DNA of 64,000 nucleotides from Chitinophaga sp. YR627. Its GTDB lineage: Bacteria; Bacteroidota; Bacteroidia; Chitinophagales; Chitinophagaceae. The first letter of the stretch is position 1, and every line of letters begins with the position of its first letter. Of this stretch, positions 17,137 through 25,788 are shown one piece after another. The notes under the pieces are model-generated. The model searched no databases, was not told where the DNA came from, and saw only the letters and a program-made list of their open reading frames with translations. The DNA lies in NCBI RefSeq assembly GCF_900114995.1, contig NZ_FOUX01000004.1:558001-622000 (forward strand). The letters run 5' to 3'. Made by a program: the position numbers and the translations under genes.

Positions 17137-18570
17137 ATGAATAAAACTTGCGAACAAGTTTGGGAAAGGTGTCTTAATATAATTAGGGATATTGTGGAAT
17201 GGCAACCATTTAAAACCTGGTTCGAACCGATTAAACCCATCCAACTTGAAAACAATGTTTTAACCATTCAGGTACCAAGCCAATTCTTTTACGAATACCT
17301 TGAAGAACATTATGTGGGACTATTGGGTAAGACAATCAAACGCGAACTAGGAAAAGACGCAAGGCTTGAGTATCGTATTGTAGTGGAAAACGGCACACCT
17401 CATCAGCATCCAAAAACCGTAAACATGCCAGGGCAGTTTACCAAAAGTAAGAAGGACAGCGAAGTAGATTTTCCGTTAACTATACAGAATCCTGTAAAGA
17501 ATCCGTTTGTAATACCAGGAATCAAACGCGTACAAATCGATTCACAGCTGAATCCTCACTACACGTTCGAATCTTATATAGAAGGTGATTGCAACCGCGT
17601 AGCTCGCAGGGCAGGTAAAACTGTGTCTGAAAAACCAGGAGGAACTTCCTTTAACCCACTGGTAATATATGGCGCTGTAGGTCTTGGTAAAACACACCTT
17701 GCACAAGCGATCGGTAATGAGGTTAAACGTATACATCCGAATAAAGCGGTGTTATATGTGAGCGCAGAAAAATTCATCAATCAGTTCATCGATCACTCGA
17801 AGAATAGTATCATCAATGACTTTATTCACTTCTATCAGTTAATTGATGTATTGATCGTAGATGATATACAATTTTTTGCGCGTGCAGAAAAAACTCAGGA
17901 TGCATTCTTTGCTATCTTCAACCACCTGCATCAATCCGGTAAGCAACTGATCTTAACTTCAGATAAACCACCTAAAGACCTCGATGGTTTGCAGGAAAGA
18001 TTACTGAGCCGTTTCCGCTGGGGACTCAGTGCCGACATGCAAATGCCGGACTTCGAAACACGTATGGAAATCCTTGAGATGAAAATGCGTAACGATGGTC
18101 TGGAAATGCCAAAAGAAGTAGTAAAATATGTTGCCTATAATATTCAGAGCAACGTACGTGAACTGGAAGGCGCTTTGATCTCTCTCCTCGCTCAATCTTC
18201 TCTTAACAGAAAAGAAATTGACCTGGAACTGGCGAAACGTGTACTGAAATCTTTTGTCAAAACTTCATCAAAGGAAATCACCATCGAAAGCATCCAGAAA
18301 ATGGTATGCGAATACTTCGATGTACCTTATGATAAGCTGCTGCAGAAAACACGTAAACGTGAAATTGTACAGGCCAGACAAATCACCATGTACCTGGCGA
18401 AATCTTTTACCAAGAATTCACTGAAAACTATCGGCGAACATTTTGGCGGACGTGACCACACTACCGTGATCCACTCCTGCCAGACTGTAAAAGACCTGAT
18501 GGATACAGATAACGCATTTCGCGATAATGTCATTGAACTGCAACAGAAAGTTCAGCTGGCAGCCATGTAA
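17137..18570 (+). CDS. dnaA: Chromosomal replication initiator protein DnaA
   Basis: A 477-residue initiator that binds DnaA boxes and opens the origin. Domain I (residues 1-85, WERCLNIIRDIVEWQPFKTWF) is followed by a short linker. The AAA+ domain has Walker A GAVGLGKTHLAQAIGNE, Walker B VLIVDDIQFF, sensor ILTSDKPP and the arginine-finger region LQERLLSRFRWGL. The C-terminal DNA-binding domain carries the signature FGGRDHTTVIHSCQTV. The length is usual. The gene is monocistronic with a strong terminator at 18598-18625. Confidence 0.98.
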   Translation: MNKTCEQVWERCLNIIRDIVEWQPFKTWFEPIKPIQLENNVLTIQVPSQFFYEYLEEHYVGLLGKTIKRELGKDARLEYRIVVENGTPHQHPKTVNMPGQFTKSKKDSEVDFPLTIQNPVKNPFVIPGIKRVQIDSQLNPHYTFESYIEGDCNRVARRAGKTVSEKPGGTSFNPLVIYGAVGLGKTHLAQAIGNEVKRIHPNKAVLYVSAEKFINQFIDHSKNSIINDFIHFYQLIDVLIVDDIQFFARAEKTQDAFFAIFNHLHQSGKQLILTSDKPPKDLDGLQERLLSRFRWGLSADMQMPDFETRMEILEMKMRNDGLEMPKEVVKYVAYNIQSNVRELEGALISLLAQSSLNRKEIDLELAKRVLKSFVKTSSKEITIESIQKMVCEYFDVPYDKLLQKTRKREIVQARQITMYLAKSFTKNSLKTIGEHFGGRDHTTVIHSCQTVKDLMDTDNAFRDNVIELQQKVQLAAM

Positions 18571-18597
18571 GATGCCCCCTATACAATCAAGCTCTTT

Positions 18598-18625
18598 GTC
18601 CCGGGTAACTCACCCGGGACTTTTT
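18598..18625 (+). terminator. Intrinsic terminator of dnaA
   Basis: GTCCCGGGT - AACTC - ACCCGGGAC followed by five T. Perfect 9-base stem, 28 bases after the stop. Confidence 0.95.
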
Positions 18626-18685
18626 ATTTCCCGCTGCTTAACAATTTCATAATTCACGGCAGATACAGCAGTTCATAACAACTAA

Positions 18686-18693
18686 TAACTTTG
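18686..18693 (+). promoter_or_regulatory. -7 promoter box of the ECF sigma gene (TAACTTTG)
   Basis: Exact TAnnTTTG match. It overlaps the upstream GTG at 18693, so translation must begin later, at the ATG at 18708. Confidence 0.6.
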
Positions 18694-18707
18694 TGCCACT
18701 GTACAAT

Positions 18708-19244
18708 ATGCCACAAGAAGGTCAACACACTTTATGGAGTGCTATCAGGAAAGGCGATGAAACCGCCTTCCGCCAGCTATTCGAAGAATGCTGGGAGCCC
18801 CTGTTCACCTATGCCAGTCGTATCACCATCGACCACTCTCTGGCCCAGGATAGCGTACAAAGTCTCTTTATACATATCTGGGAGAAACGTGACAGCCTTC
18901 CCGATGTTACTGCCATCCTGCCATATCTGCGCAGCGCACTTAAAAACAGATTGCTCAATGCCCTCCGTGATGAACATGTCTATCAGAAACACGTAGATCT
19001 CTTCACACAGGTCATCGATACCAATTCCCCTTCTTCCGCAGAACCGTTACACCTCAAAGAAACAGAACAACAGTTATTACAATCCATCAACCGCCTCCCA
19101 GGCAAAATGAAAGACGTCTTCTATCTGCACCGCATAGAAGATCTCTCCGTTGCCGAGATCGCCTGTAAACTGGGCACCTCTCCACAAACAATAAGAAACC
19201 AGATCAGTACAGCCATGCAACGCTTAAAAGCGATCGTCGGTTAA
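18708..19244 (+). CDS. ECF RNA polymerase sigma factor
   Basis: A 178-residue extracytoplasmic-function sigma factor. Region 2 is at residues about 10-75 (SIDHSLAQDSV-type core, LFIHIWEKRDSLP). Region 4 is at about 115-170 (LPGKMKDVFYLHRIEDLSVAEIA, TSPQTIRNQISTAMQRLK). An in-frame GTG 15 bases upstream lies inside the -7 box, so the ATG at 18708 (MPQEGQHTLW) is the likely start. The FecR anti-sigma gene, a SusC with STN domain and a SusD follow, the standard transenvelope signalling order of Bacteroidota: substrate binding at SusC is relayed through FecR to this sigma factor. Confidence 0.93.
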   Translation: MPQEGQHTLWSAIRKGDETAFRQLFEECWEPLFTYASRITIDHSLAQDSVQSLFIHIWEKRDSLPDVTAILPYLRSALKNRLLNALRDEHVYQKHVDLFTQVIDTNSPSSAEPLHLKETEQQLLQSINRLPGKMKDVFYLHRIEDLSVAEIACKLGTSPQTIRNQISTAMQRLKAIVG

Positions 19245-19520
19245 CGACCCGACAACTAATTAGTTATCCTTATCACATACACTTCAATCAATTGTTGATG
19301 ATATGATCGCTATACGATTGGTTATTAGTATAGTTATCACGCTATCTTTCACCACACATTTTTCCTTCCTATATTAGTTTTACACCCGCACACTATCACA
19401 TCACAAACAGCTTAATCGCTGAAGCTTAACTACTTCCCAACGTTACCAAATTGTTAAGCCAACTTTCCCGATAGTTATTCCATTCATAACCCGTGTCTTA
19501 CTATCAAACCACAGAACAGT

Positions 19521-20477
19521 TTGGACAAAGGGACATTATTATTATTACTTGAAAAATTCCGGCAAGGGGCCTGCTCTCCCGAAGAAGAAGCCCTGCTGTA
19601 CAAATGGCTGGATGCACTGGATGCTGAAGACACCCTGCCGGCATTATCTGCTGATGAAATGCAAACGATCAAAATGAACATGCAGGAGCAGATATGGCCG
19701 AAGACTGTCAACCGCTACCGTCGTATAGGATTGCGCATCGCCAGAGTAGCCGCCGTAATAGTCCCCCTTGTTATCTCCGGATACTTCGTACAAAGGTTCT
19801 TTAATCGTAACCATCGCTTAGCGCCCGCGGGCCTGGCATGGCAGACAGTGAAAAATAACAGTGGACAATTACAGAAAATCGTATTACCGGATCAATCAGT
19901 TGCTGTAGTAGGTCCTTACAGCACCATCGAATATCCTGCGCATTTTCCTGCTGACGCAAGACCCGTAAAAATAAGAGAAGGAAAAGCCTTCTTCGACGTC
20001 GTTAAAGATACACGTCCATTCAGCGTAGAAGATAACAGCGGTGTCCGCACTACTGTACTCGGTACCTCCTTCACGGTAGAAGCCAGCAAAAGCATGCACA
20101 TCTCACGGATAGCAGTCGCTACCGGTAAAGTACAGGTAGAACAAAAAGGCTTTGCCACTGCAGTCCTGGGACCATCGCAACGACTTACATTCCGTGAACG
20201 ATCAATTGAAAAAGACAGTATCGCAGCAACAGATCTCCTCGCGTGGACAAAAGGAGAGATCATTCTGCGCAACGCAACCTTGCAGGAGTTATTACTGACC
20301 ATAAAAAACCAATACGGCATTACAGCCACCACAGCATTGAATACAGACCAGGGCAATTACAATTTACACATCCCTGCTACAATGACCTTGCAGGAAGTCC
20401 TGGACATTGTGGAGAAAATCAGTTACAGACCAAAAATTCAATTTACAATGCAAGACAAACAACTTATAATCAATTAA
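19521..20477 (+). CDS. FecR family anti-sigma factor
   Basis: A 318-residue inner-membrane regulator. The cytoplasmic N-terminus (LLEKFRQGACSPEEEALL) is followed by one membrane helix at about residues 72-92 (IARVAAVIVPLVISGYF). The periplasmic FecR domain spans about 110-215 (WQTVKNNSGQLQKIVLPD, SFTVEASKSMHISRIAVATG). The C-terminal STN-interacting domain follows from about 245 (LQELLLTIKNQYGITATT). No ATG fits the N-terminus; TTG at 19521 is the best start. A 276-base spacer separates it from the sigma gene, unusual for a co-transcribed pair; I see no gene in that spacer. Confidence 0.92.
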   Translation: MDKGTLLLLLEKFRQGACSPEEEALLYKWLDALDAEDTLPALSADEMQTIKMNMQEQIWPKTVNRYRRIGLRIARVAAVIVPLVISGYFVQRFFNRNHRLAPAGLAWQTVKNNSGQLQKIVLPDQSVAVVGPYSTIEYPAHFPADARPVKIREGKAFFDVVKDTRPFSVEDNSGVRTTVLGTSFTVEASKSMHISRIAVATGKVQVEQKGFATAVLGPSQRLTFRERSIEKDSIAATDLLAWTKGEIILRNATLQELLLTIKNQYGITATTALNTDQGNYNLHIPATMTLQEVLDIVEKISYRPKIQFTMQDKQLIIN

Positions 20478-20504
20478 GAATTAAAAATTAAGTATTAAGA
20501 ATTG
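20471..20504. repeat. AT-rich inverted repeat, left arm (pair 2)
   Basis: AATTAAGAATTAAAAATTAAG-type arm immediately after the FecR stop. An imperfect inverted partner lies at 20618-20651. Same motif as pair 1 at 6062/6230, but the enclosed DNA is unrelated. Confidence 0.75.
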
Positions 20505-20617
20505 TATTCCCGATTAGCATCAACAATTGAAAATGATTGCTGAAGATGCCGAAAGAAAATTTAAATCATACATTCTTAGGAATCATAACAAAGGCATCGT
20601 CCACTCGTCAGACTAAC

Positions 20618-20651
20618 CAATTCTTAATTTTTAATTGCTAATTCTTAATTC
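20618..20651. repeat. AT-rich inverted repeat, right arm (pair 2)
   Basis: Reverse complement copy of the left arm with a 5-base insertion (TTAATTGCTAATTC). The spacer between the arms shows no gene or clear terminator. Confidence 0.75.
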
Positions 20652-20716
20652 CTCTATAGGCCGTCCTTTTAAAAAGGACCTGACATGCTATTGCCTTTAC
20701 CTTAATACAGACATAT

Positions 20717-23700
20717 ATGCAAAAAGACAAACTACATTTCTCTTCACGACTTCGCTCAGTATTCCTCACGGGACTGTCGATGCTCGTGCTGGCATCTACC
20801 GCCTTTGCCCTGCCAACAGGTTCTCAGGCATTACAGAAAATACTCCAACGTTTCCAGGTGAAACAAGGTAGCCTCTCCGCTGCCCTGAAACAACTGGAAT
20901 CAACCGCTCAGATCAGCCTCGCTTATGACGAAGCTGCTCTCCGGAAAATGCAGGTACACGCAGAAACTTATCAGAAAAAATCTGTTATCAGTATCCTGCA
21001 GGATCTGTTAAGTCAGTCCTCTCTGAAATTCGAAGAAAAATATAATACCGTATTGATCTATGACAGCGCTGCTGCTCCGGCTATCAGCATTACTACTATG
21101 CAGGCGCAGGAAAAAGTAACCCTGATCGGTTCCGTATCTGATAAGAACGGTCCATTGATCGGTGCTACTGTCATGGTAAAAGGAACGAACAACGGTACCG
21201 GTACAGATGCTGCTGGTCAGTTTAAACTGTCGGTTGCGCAACCAGTAAACAACGTCGTACTGGTTGTAAGCATGATCGGTTTTAAAACACAGGAGATCAT
21301 TGTTGGTAGTCAGCACAGCTTTCAGATCGTGCTGGTTGAAAACAGCCTTAACCTGAACCAGCTGGTAGTAGTAGGTTACGGTACGCAGCGTAAAAGCACC
21401 GTATCCGGCGCTATTGCTGACGTACAGCTGGATAAACTGAACTCACGTTCCCTCGGTGATGCAAACGAAGCTCTACAGGGTAAAGCGCCGGGCGTAACCG
21501 TTCAGAACAATGGTGGTGATCCAACCTCTTCCCCAAAAGTATACATCCGTGGTATGGGTGGTATCAACGGTGAATCTGCACTGACAATCGTAGATGGTTC
21601 CATCTACACTGGTGGTCCGATCAACCCGAATGATATCGAATCCATCAACGTACTGAAAGATGCGGCTGCCGCTATCTATGGCGCAAGAGCTTCTGGTGGT
21701 GTGATCCTCATTACCACTAAAAAAGGTAAAGAAGGTGCTGCAAGCGTAACCCTCGATGCGAAGATGGGCTGGCAGTATGCTGCCAAAAAACTGGATGTGC
21801 TGACAGCAAAACAATTCGCTGATGTAGAAAACATCGCTTATGCTGCTGCTGGTACGCCACTGGCTGACGCATTCAACGCTACTAAATATCCTGATGGTCA
21901 GATCACCCGTACTGACTGGCAGGACGAGATCTTCCGTACCGGTAAGATCAACGATTATAACGTAAACGTAAAGGGTGGTACCGATAAAGGCAGATATTAC
22001 ATGGGCTTCGGTTACCGTCGTAACGAAGGTATCCTGCTGAATACACAGGCTGAGCGTTATACTTTCCGTATGAACTCCGATGCAATGGTAAAACCATGGC
22101 TGAAAGTAGGTGAGAATCTCTCCTTCACCTATACCAACGGTAACGGTGCAAATACCACCAGCCCTTATACTGGTGCGATCTTCACGGCACTGGGTTACCC
22201 TCGTCATATCGCACCACGTACCCCTACCGGTGCATTCAGTGGTATGCCTGTTGATTATGCTGGTTCTTATGGTGACCTGGCCAACCCGGTTGCGATCCTT
22301 GAAAGAATGGATAACAAAACGCCAACTACCAACATCAATATCAACCCATACGCTGAGATCTATTTCACCAAAGATCTCGTGTTCCGTTCCAACTTCGCTT
22401 TCACAAGATCACTGACTGATCAGAAATCATTCTCTACGCGTGCACTGGAAATCGGTAAGATCAACACCAGCAACGGACTCTCTGAATCAGTAAACAATGG
22501 TACTAACCTGCTGGCTGAACAGACGCTTACCTACACCAAAACTTTCAACGGCGTACACAACGTTAACGCAGTAGCTGGTTATACTTATCAGCACGACGAT
22601 TACACCTACCTTTTTGTATCTGCCAGCAACTTCGGCGATGAAAGAGATGTATACCGTTACTTCGATAACGCCGGCACATGGGCAAAACCATCCAGCGGCA
22701 GATCACAGACAGCTGTAGAATCATTCCTGGGTCGTGTGAACTATGACTACAAAGGCAAATACCTGTTCACCGTACTCGGTCGTCGCGATGGTAGCTCCCT
22801 CGTAGCTCCGCAGAACCGTTACCAGAACTACTACTCCGTATCTGGTGGTTGGGTACTGACACAGGAAGATTTCATTCCTCAAAGCTCCGTACTGAGCTTC
22901 GCGAAACTGCGTGCAAGCTATGGTGTACTGGGTAACCTGGGTAGCTTACCTGCTAACGCGATCAACATCAACCTGAAATCAGTAAATATCTATACCGGCG
23001 CGAATGGTACGCTGACAACCGGTCTGGCTGAAGACGCGCTGTCTAACCCAAACCTGACATGGGCTGATTCCCGTCAGATCAACTTCGGTACTGACCTCGC
23101 TTTCTTCAAAAATAGCCTGTCCGTTACTGCTGACTACTTCATCAAAACTACCGAGAACATGATCCTCCAGGTAGACCCGCCAAGTACTGCAGGTGTTAGC
23201 ACCGGTATGTACAAGAACATGGGTAAAGCCCGTGATAATGGTATCGAACTCGGTATCAACTATAACGGTCGTGCAGGTAAAGAATTCACTTATGGTATCG
23301 GTGCTACATTGACCAAAGTGAACAACAAACTGCTGGAACTGGAAGATGGCAGAAACGAAGTAGTCTCTTCTTCCAACATCAACGTACGTAGTACGCTGAA
23401 CCCGATCGTAACCCGTGTAGGCAATCAGATCTATGCGTATAATGTGATCAAGACTGCTGGTATCTTCCAGACACAGGCAGAAGTTGACAACTATAAAAAC
23501 AAAGATGGTCAGCTGATCCAGCCAAATGCAAAACCAGGCGACCGTAAATTCATCGACAGAGACGGTAACGGTACCATCAACAACAACGACAGAGAGATCG
23601 TAGGAAGTCCATTCCCTTCTTTCTCTTATGGTTTTAGTCTGAATGCTGCCTATAAAGGATTCGATGTGAACGTATTCGCACAGGGCGTACAGGGTAACAA

Positions 23701-24109
23701 ACTGTTCAACGCACTGAAATACACTAACATGAACGCCAGCATCGGTACTAACTACAACATGCTGACCGGCATCCTGGATGCATGGACGCCAACTCATACC
23801 AACACAGATGTAACCCGTATCATCTCTACTGATAAAAACGGTAACTACGGTAACACCTCAGACTGGTATATCGAAAACGGTTCTTACCTGCGTATCAAAA
23901 ACATCACCCTGGGTTATACACTGCCTGCACTGCTGACTAACCGTGCACACATAGGTGCTGTAAGACTGTACTTAACAGCAACTAACCTGTTCACCATCAC
24001 TAAATACAAAGGATACGATCCGGAAGTAGGTATGGACGAATTAGGTATCGATAAAGGCCGTTACCCACAGGCTAAAAATGTTCTGATTGGTCTGAACGTT
24101 AATTTCTAA
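20717..24109 (+). CDS. SusC/RagA-type TonB-dependent outer-membrane transporter with STN domain
   Basis: An 1130-residue transporter. The signal peptide spans residues 1-32. The STN domain at about 45-120 (LSAALKQLESTAQISLAYDE) can talk to FecR. A carboxypeptidase-like beta-sandwich follows at about 135-215 (LIGSVSDKNGPLIGATV), then the plug (VVVGYGTQRKSTVSGAIADV, GIIL-type VILITTKKGKEG). The 22-strand barrel runs to the C-terminal NVLIGLNVNF. It imports a ligand captured by the SusD lipoprotein encoded 22 bases downstream, powered by TonB-ExbBD. The regulators upstream and the phosphatase downstream suggest an organophosphate ligand. The substrate itself is an inference. Confidence 0.96.
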   Translation: MQKDKLHFSSRLRSVFLTGLSMLVLASTAFALPTGSQALQKILQRFQVKQGSLSAALKQLESTAQISLAYDEAALRKMQVHAETYQKKSVISILQDLLSQSSLKFEEKYNTVLIYDSAAAPAISITTMQAQEKVTLIGSVSDKNGPLIGATVMVKGTNNGTGTDAAGQFKLSVAQPVNNVVLVVSMIGFKTQEIIVGSQHSFQIVLVENSLNLNQLVVVGYGTQRKSTVSGAIADVQLDKLNSRSLGDANEALQGKAPGVTVQNNGGDPTSSPKVYIRGMGGINGESALTIVDGSIYTGGPINPNDIESINVLKDAAAAIYGARASGGVILITTKKGKEGAASVTLDAKMGWQYAAKKLDVLTAKQFADVENIAYAAAGTPLADAFNATKYPDGQITRTDWQDEIFRTGKINDYNVNVKGGTDKGRYYMGFGYRRNEGILLNTQAERYTFRMNSDAMVKPWLKVGENLSFTYTNGNGANTTSPYTGAIFTALGYPRHIAPRTPTGAFSGMPVDYAGSYGDLANPVAILERMDNKTPTTNININPYAEIYFTKDLVFRSNFAFTRSLTDQKSFSTRALEIGKINTSNGLSESVNNGTNLLAEQTLTYTKTFNGVHNVNAVAGYTYQHDDYTYLFVSASNFGDERDVYRYFDNAGTWAKPSSGRSQTAVESFLGRVNYDYKGKYLFTVLGRRDGSSLVAPQNRYQNYYSVSGGWVLTQEDFIPQSSVLSFAKLRASYGVLGNLGSLPANAININLKSVNIYTGANGTLTTGLAEDALSNPNLTWADSRQINFGTDLAFFKNSLSVTADYFIKTTENMILQVDPPSTAGVSTGMYKNMGKARDNGIELGINYNGRAGKEFTYGIGATLTKVNNKLLELEDGRNEVVSSSNINVRSTLNPIVTRVGNQIYAYNVIKTAGIFQTQAEVDNYKNKDGQLIQPNAKPGDRKFIDRDGNGTINNNDREIVGSPFPSFSYGFSLNAAYKGFDVNVFAQGVQGNKLFNALKYTNMNASIGTNYNMLTGILDAWTPTHTNTDVTRIISTDKNGNYGNTSDWYIENGSYLRIKNITLGYTLPALLTNRAHIGAVRLYLTATNLFTITKYKGYDPEVGMDELGIDKGRYPQAKNVLIGLNVNF

Positions 24110-24131
24110 TCAACACAAACTGACGATTACA

Positions 24132-25646
24132 ATGAAGCAACTCATAAAAAATATCACCCTCTCCCTCGCAGGTATTTCCCTGCTGGCGGCTTGTAACAAA
24201 AAGCTGGATATTACACCGGAAGGTGCGCCTACCTCCGGTAACTTCTGGCAGACAGAAGGCGATGCTATCTCCGGCGCTAACGCGATGTACAACCTGTTTG
24301 ACGATGAAAACTTCTATGGCCGTGGCTACTGGTGGTTTATCAATGCCAGCGATGATATGGTGACTGGTCGTGTAAAAGCAGAAGGCGATAACATCAAGAA
24401 CTTTAACAGCAACTTTATCGGTGGTTCTTATACAGAAGGACAATGGAAGATGAGATATATCGTGATCAAACGTGCGAACGATGTGATCATGCACGTACCT
24501 TCTATCCCAATGGACGCCAAACTGAAAAACCGTATCCTGGGTGAAGCATACTTCCTCAGCGGTCTGATGTACTACGAACTGGCATATACTTACGGTGATG
24601 CCCGTGCCGGTGTACCTATCGTAAAACGTGACAGTCTGACTGGTGACAAACCCATTCCCCGTTCCGCTAACGTAAACATGGTATATGACTATGTTGAACA
24701 GGAACTGAAACAGGCGGCTGCGCTCCTGCCTTATTTTGATACCTATTCTTCTGATATATATGGCCGTCCGCATAAAACAGCAGCTTTCGCTTTCCTGAGC
24801 AAAATGTTCCTGTACAAAAAGGACTATGCAAATGCAGAAAGATATGCTGACTCTGTAATTTTGAGTGGTAAACACAAACTGCTGGACAACTTTGCGGATG
24901 TATTCACCATCGCTAACAACTGGAGCAGCGAATATATCTGGTCAGTATACTCCAATTCACAGGGCCCGGGCGGCTGGGGTAGTATCCTGCCAGGCGTAAT
25001 GCTGGAGAACAAAGGCTGGGGTAAATACAATGGCTGGGGATATTATATGCCAACCAAAGAACTGTATGATTCTTACGAAGAAGGCGATATCAGAAGAGAA
25101 GCAACGATCCTGAAACCAGGTGACCATGTTAAGTTCTATGGAGAAGATATCACCTATTCTTCTACCAACAGTTTATCTGGCTACCAGTTCCGTAAATACA
25201 TGGAACCATTCTCTTATCCTGCAGGTCAGCACCTGAGCCCTAACGGCGACCATCCTACCACTGATCTGAACCTGCCACTGCTGCGTTACGCAGAAATACT
25301 GCTGATCAAAGCGGAAGCTGAACTGGCACAAGGCAAGAACGCAGATAAAGAGATCAACATGATCAGACATCGTGCTGGTCTGAAAGACGTCACCGGCGCT
25401 ACTATGGCCGAACTGAAAAAACAACGTCGTTCAGAACTGGCAGGCGAATGGGCTAACCGTCACTACGACCTGGTACGCTGGGGAGATGCACAGGCCGCAT
25501 ACGCTAAACCATTACACGGTGTTGGTGGTGCTGAGATCTGGCCTGCACGTACTTTCAATCCTGCTATCCACAACGTATGGCCTGTGCCAAGAAGTGAAGT
25601 AACCAGTAGCGGTGGAGTAGTAAAACAGAATGGCGGCTGGGAATAA
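24132..25646 (+). CDS. SusD/RagB-type surface lipoprotein
   Basis: A 504-residue lipoprotein. The signal peptide ends with a lipobox SLLAAC, and the cysteine is the mature first residue. The alpha-helical TPR-like body typical of SusD follows (GEAYFLSGLMYYELAYTYGD, KTAAFAFLSKMFLYKKDYANAERYADSV). The C-terminal RagB motif is LLIKAEAELAQGKNADKEINMIRHRAGL, with the ending SELAGEWANRHYDLVRWG. It sits as a lid on the SusC barrel encoded just upstream and binds the substrate at the cell surface. Confidence 0.95.
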   Translation: MKQLIKNITLSLAGISLLAACNKKLDITPEGAPTSGNFWQTEGDAISGANAMYNLFDDENFYGRGYWWFINASDDMVTGRVKAEGDNIKNFNSNFIGGSYTEGQWKMRYIVIKRANDVIMHVPSIPMDAKLKNRILGEAYFLSGLMYYELAYTYGDARAGVPIVKRDSLTGDKPIPRSANVNMVYDYVEQELKQAAALLPYFDTYSSDIYGRPHKTAAFAFLSKMFLYKKDYANAERYADSVILSGKHKLLDNFADVFTIANNWSSEYIWSVYSNSQGPGGWGSILPGVMLENKGWGKYNGWGYYMPTKELYDSYEEGDIRREATILKPGDHVKFYGEDITYSSTNSLSGYQFRKYMEPFSYPAGQHLSPNGDHPTTDLNLPLLRYAEILLIKAEAELAQGKNADKEINMIRHRAGLKDVTGATMAELKKQRRSELAGEWANRHYDLVRWGDAQAAYAKPLHGVGGAEIWPARTFNPAIHNVWPVPRSEVTSSGGVVKQNGGWE

Positions 25647-25672
25647 TCTCCTGACGACTTAAAGAATACATG

Positions 25673-25760
25673 AATTACGAATTGCGGACTACGGATCATG
25701 ATCCACCGGTAGCTAAAATTACCGGTGAATGCAGAAAACGTAATCTGTAATTCGTAATTT
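25673..25760. repeat. Inverted repeat with central hairpins in the SusD-phosphatase spacer
   Basis: AATTACGAATTGCGGA (25673-25688) and its imperfect inverse TCTGTAATTCGTAATT (25745-25760) enclose the palindrome GGATCATGATCC (25693-25704) and the stem CACCGGT/ACCGGTG (25704-25727). The architecture resembles the repeat pairs at 6.1 and 20.5 kb with a different unit. It may attenuate transcription between SusD and the phosphatase. Confidence 0.7.
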
Positions 25761-25788
25761 GCTTTTTATAATATATTGAAATACAGTA

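Noticed and set aside
21473..24875. Long open frames on the minus strand inside the first SusC and SusD genes (up to about 270 residues)
   Set aside because: They are antisense shadows of high-GC coding DNA with cysteine- and threonine-rich, family-less translations; the plus-strand genes are unambiguous.
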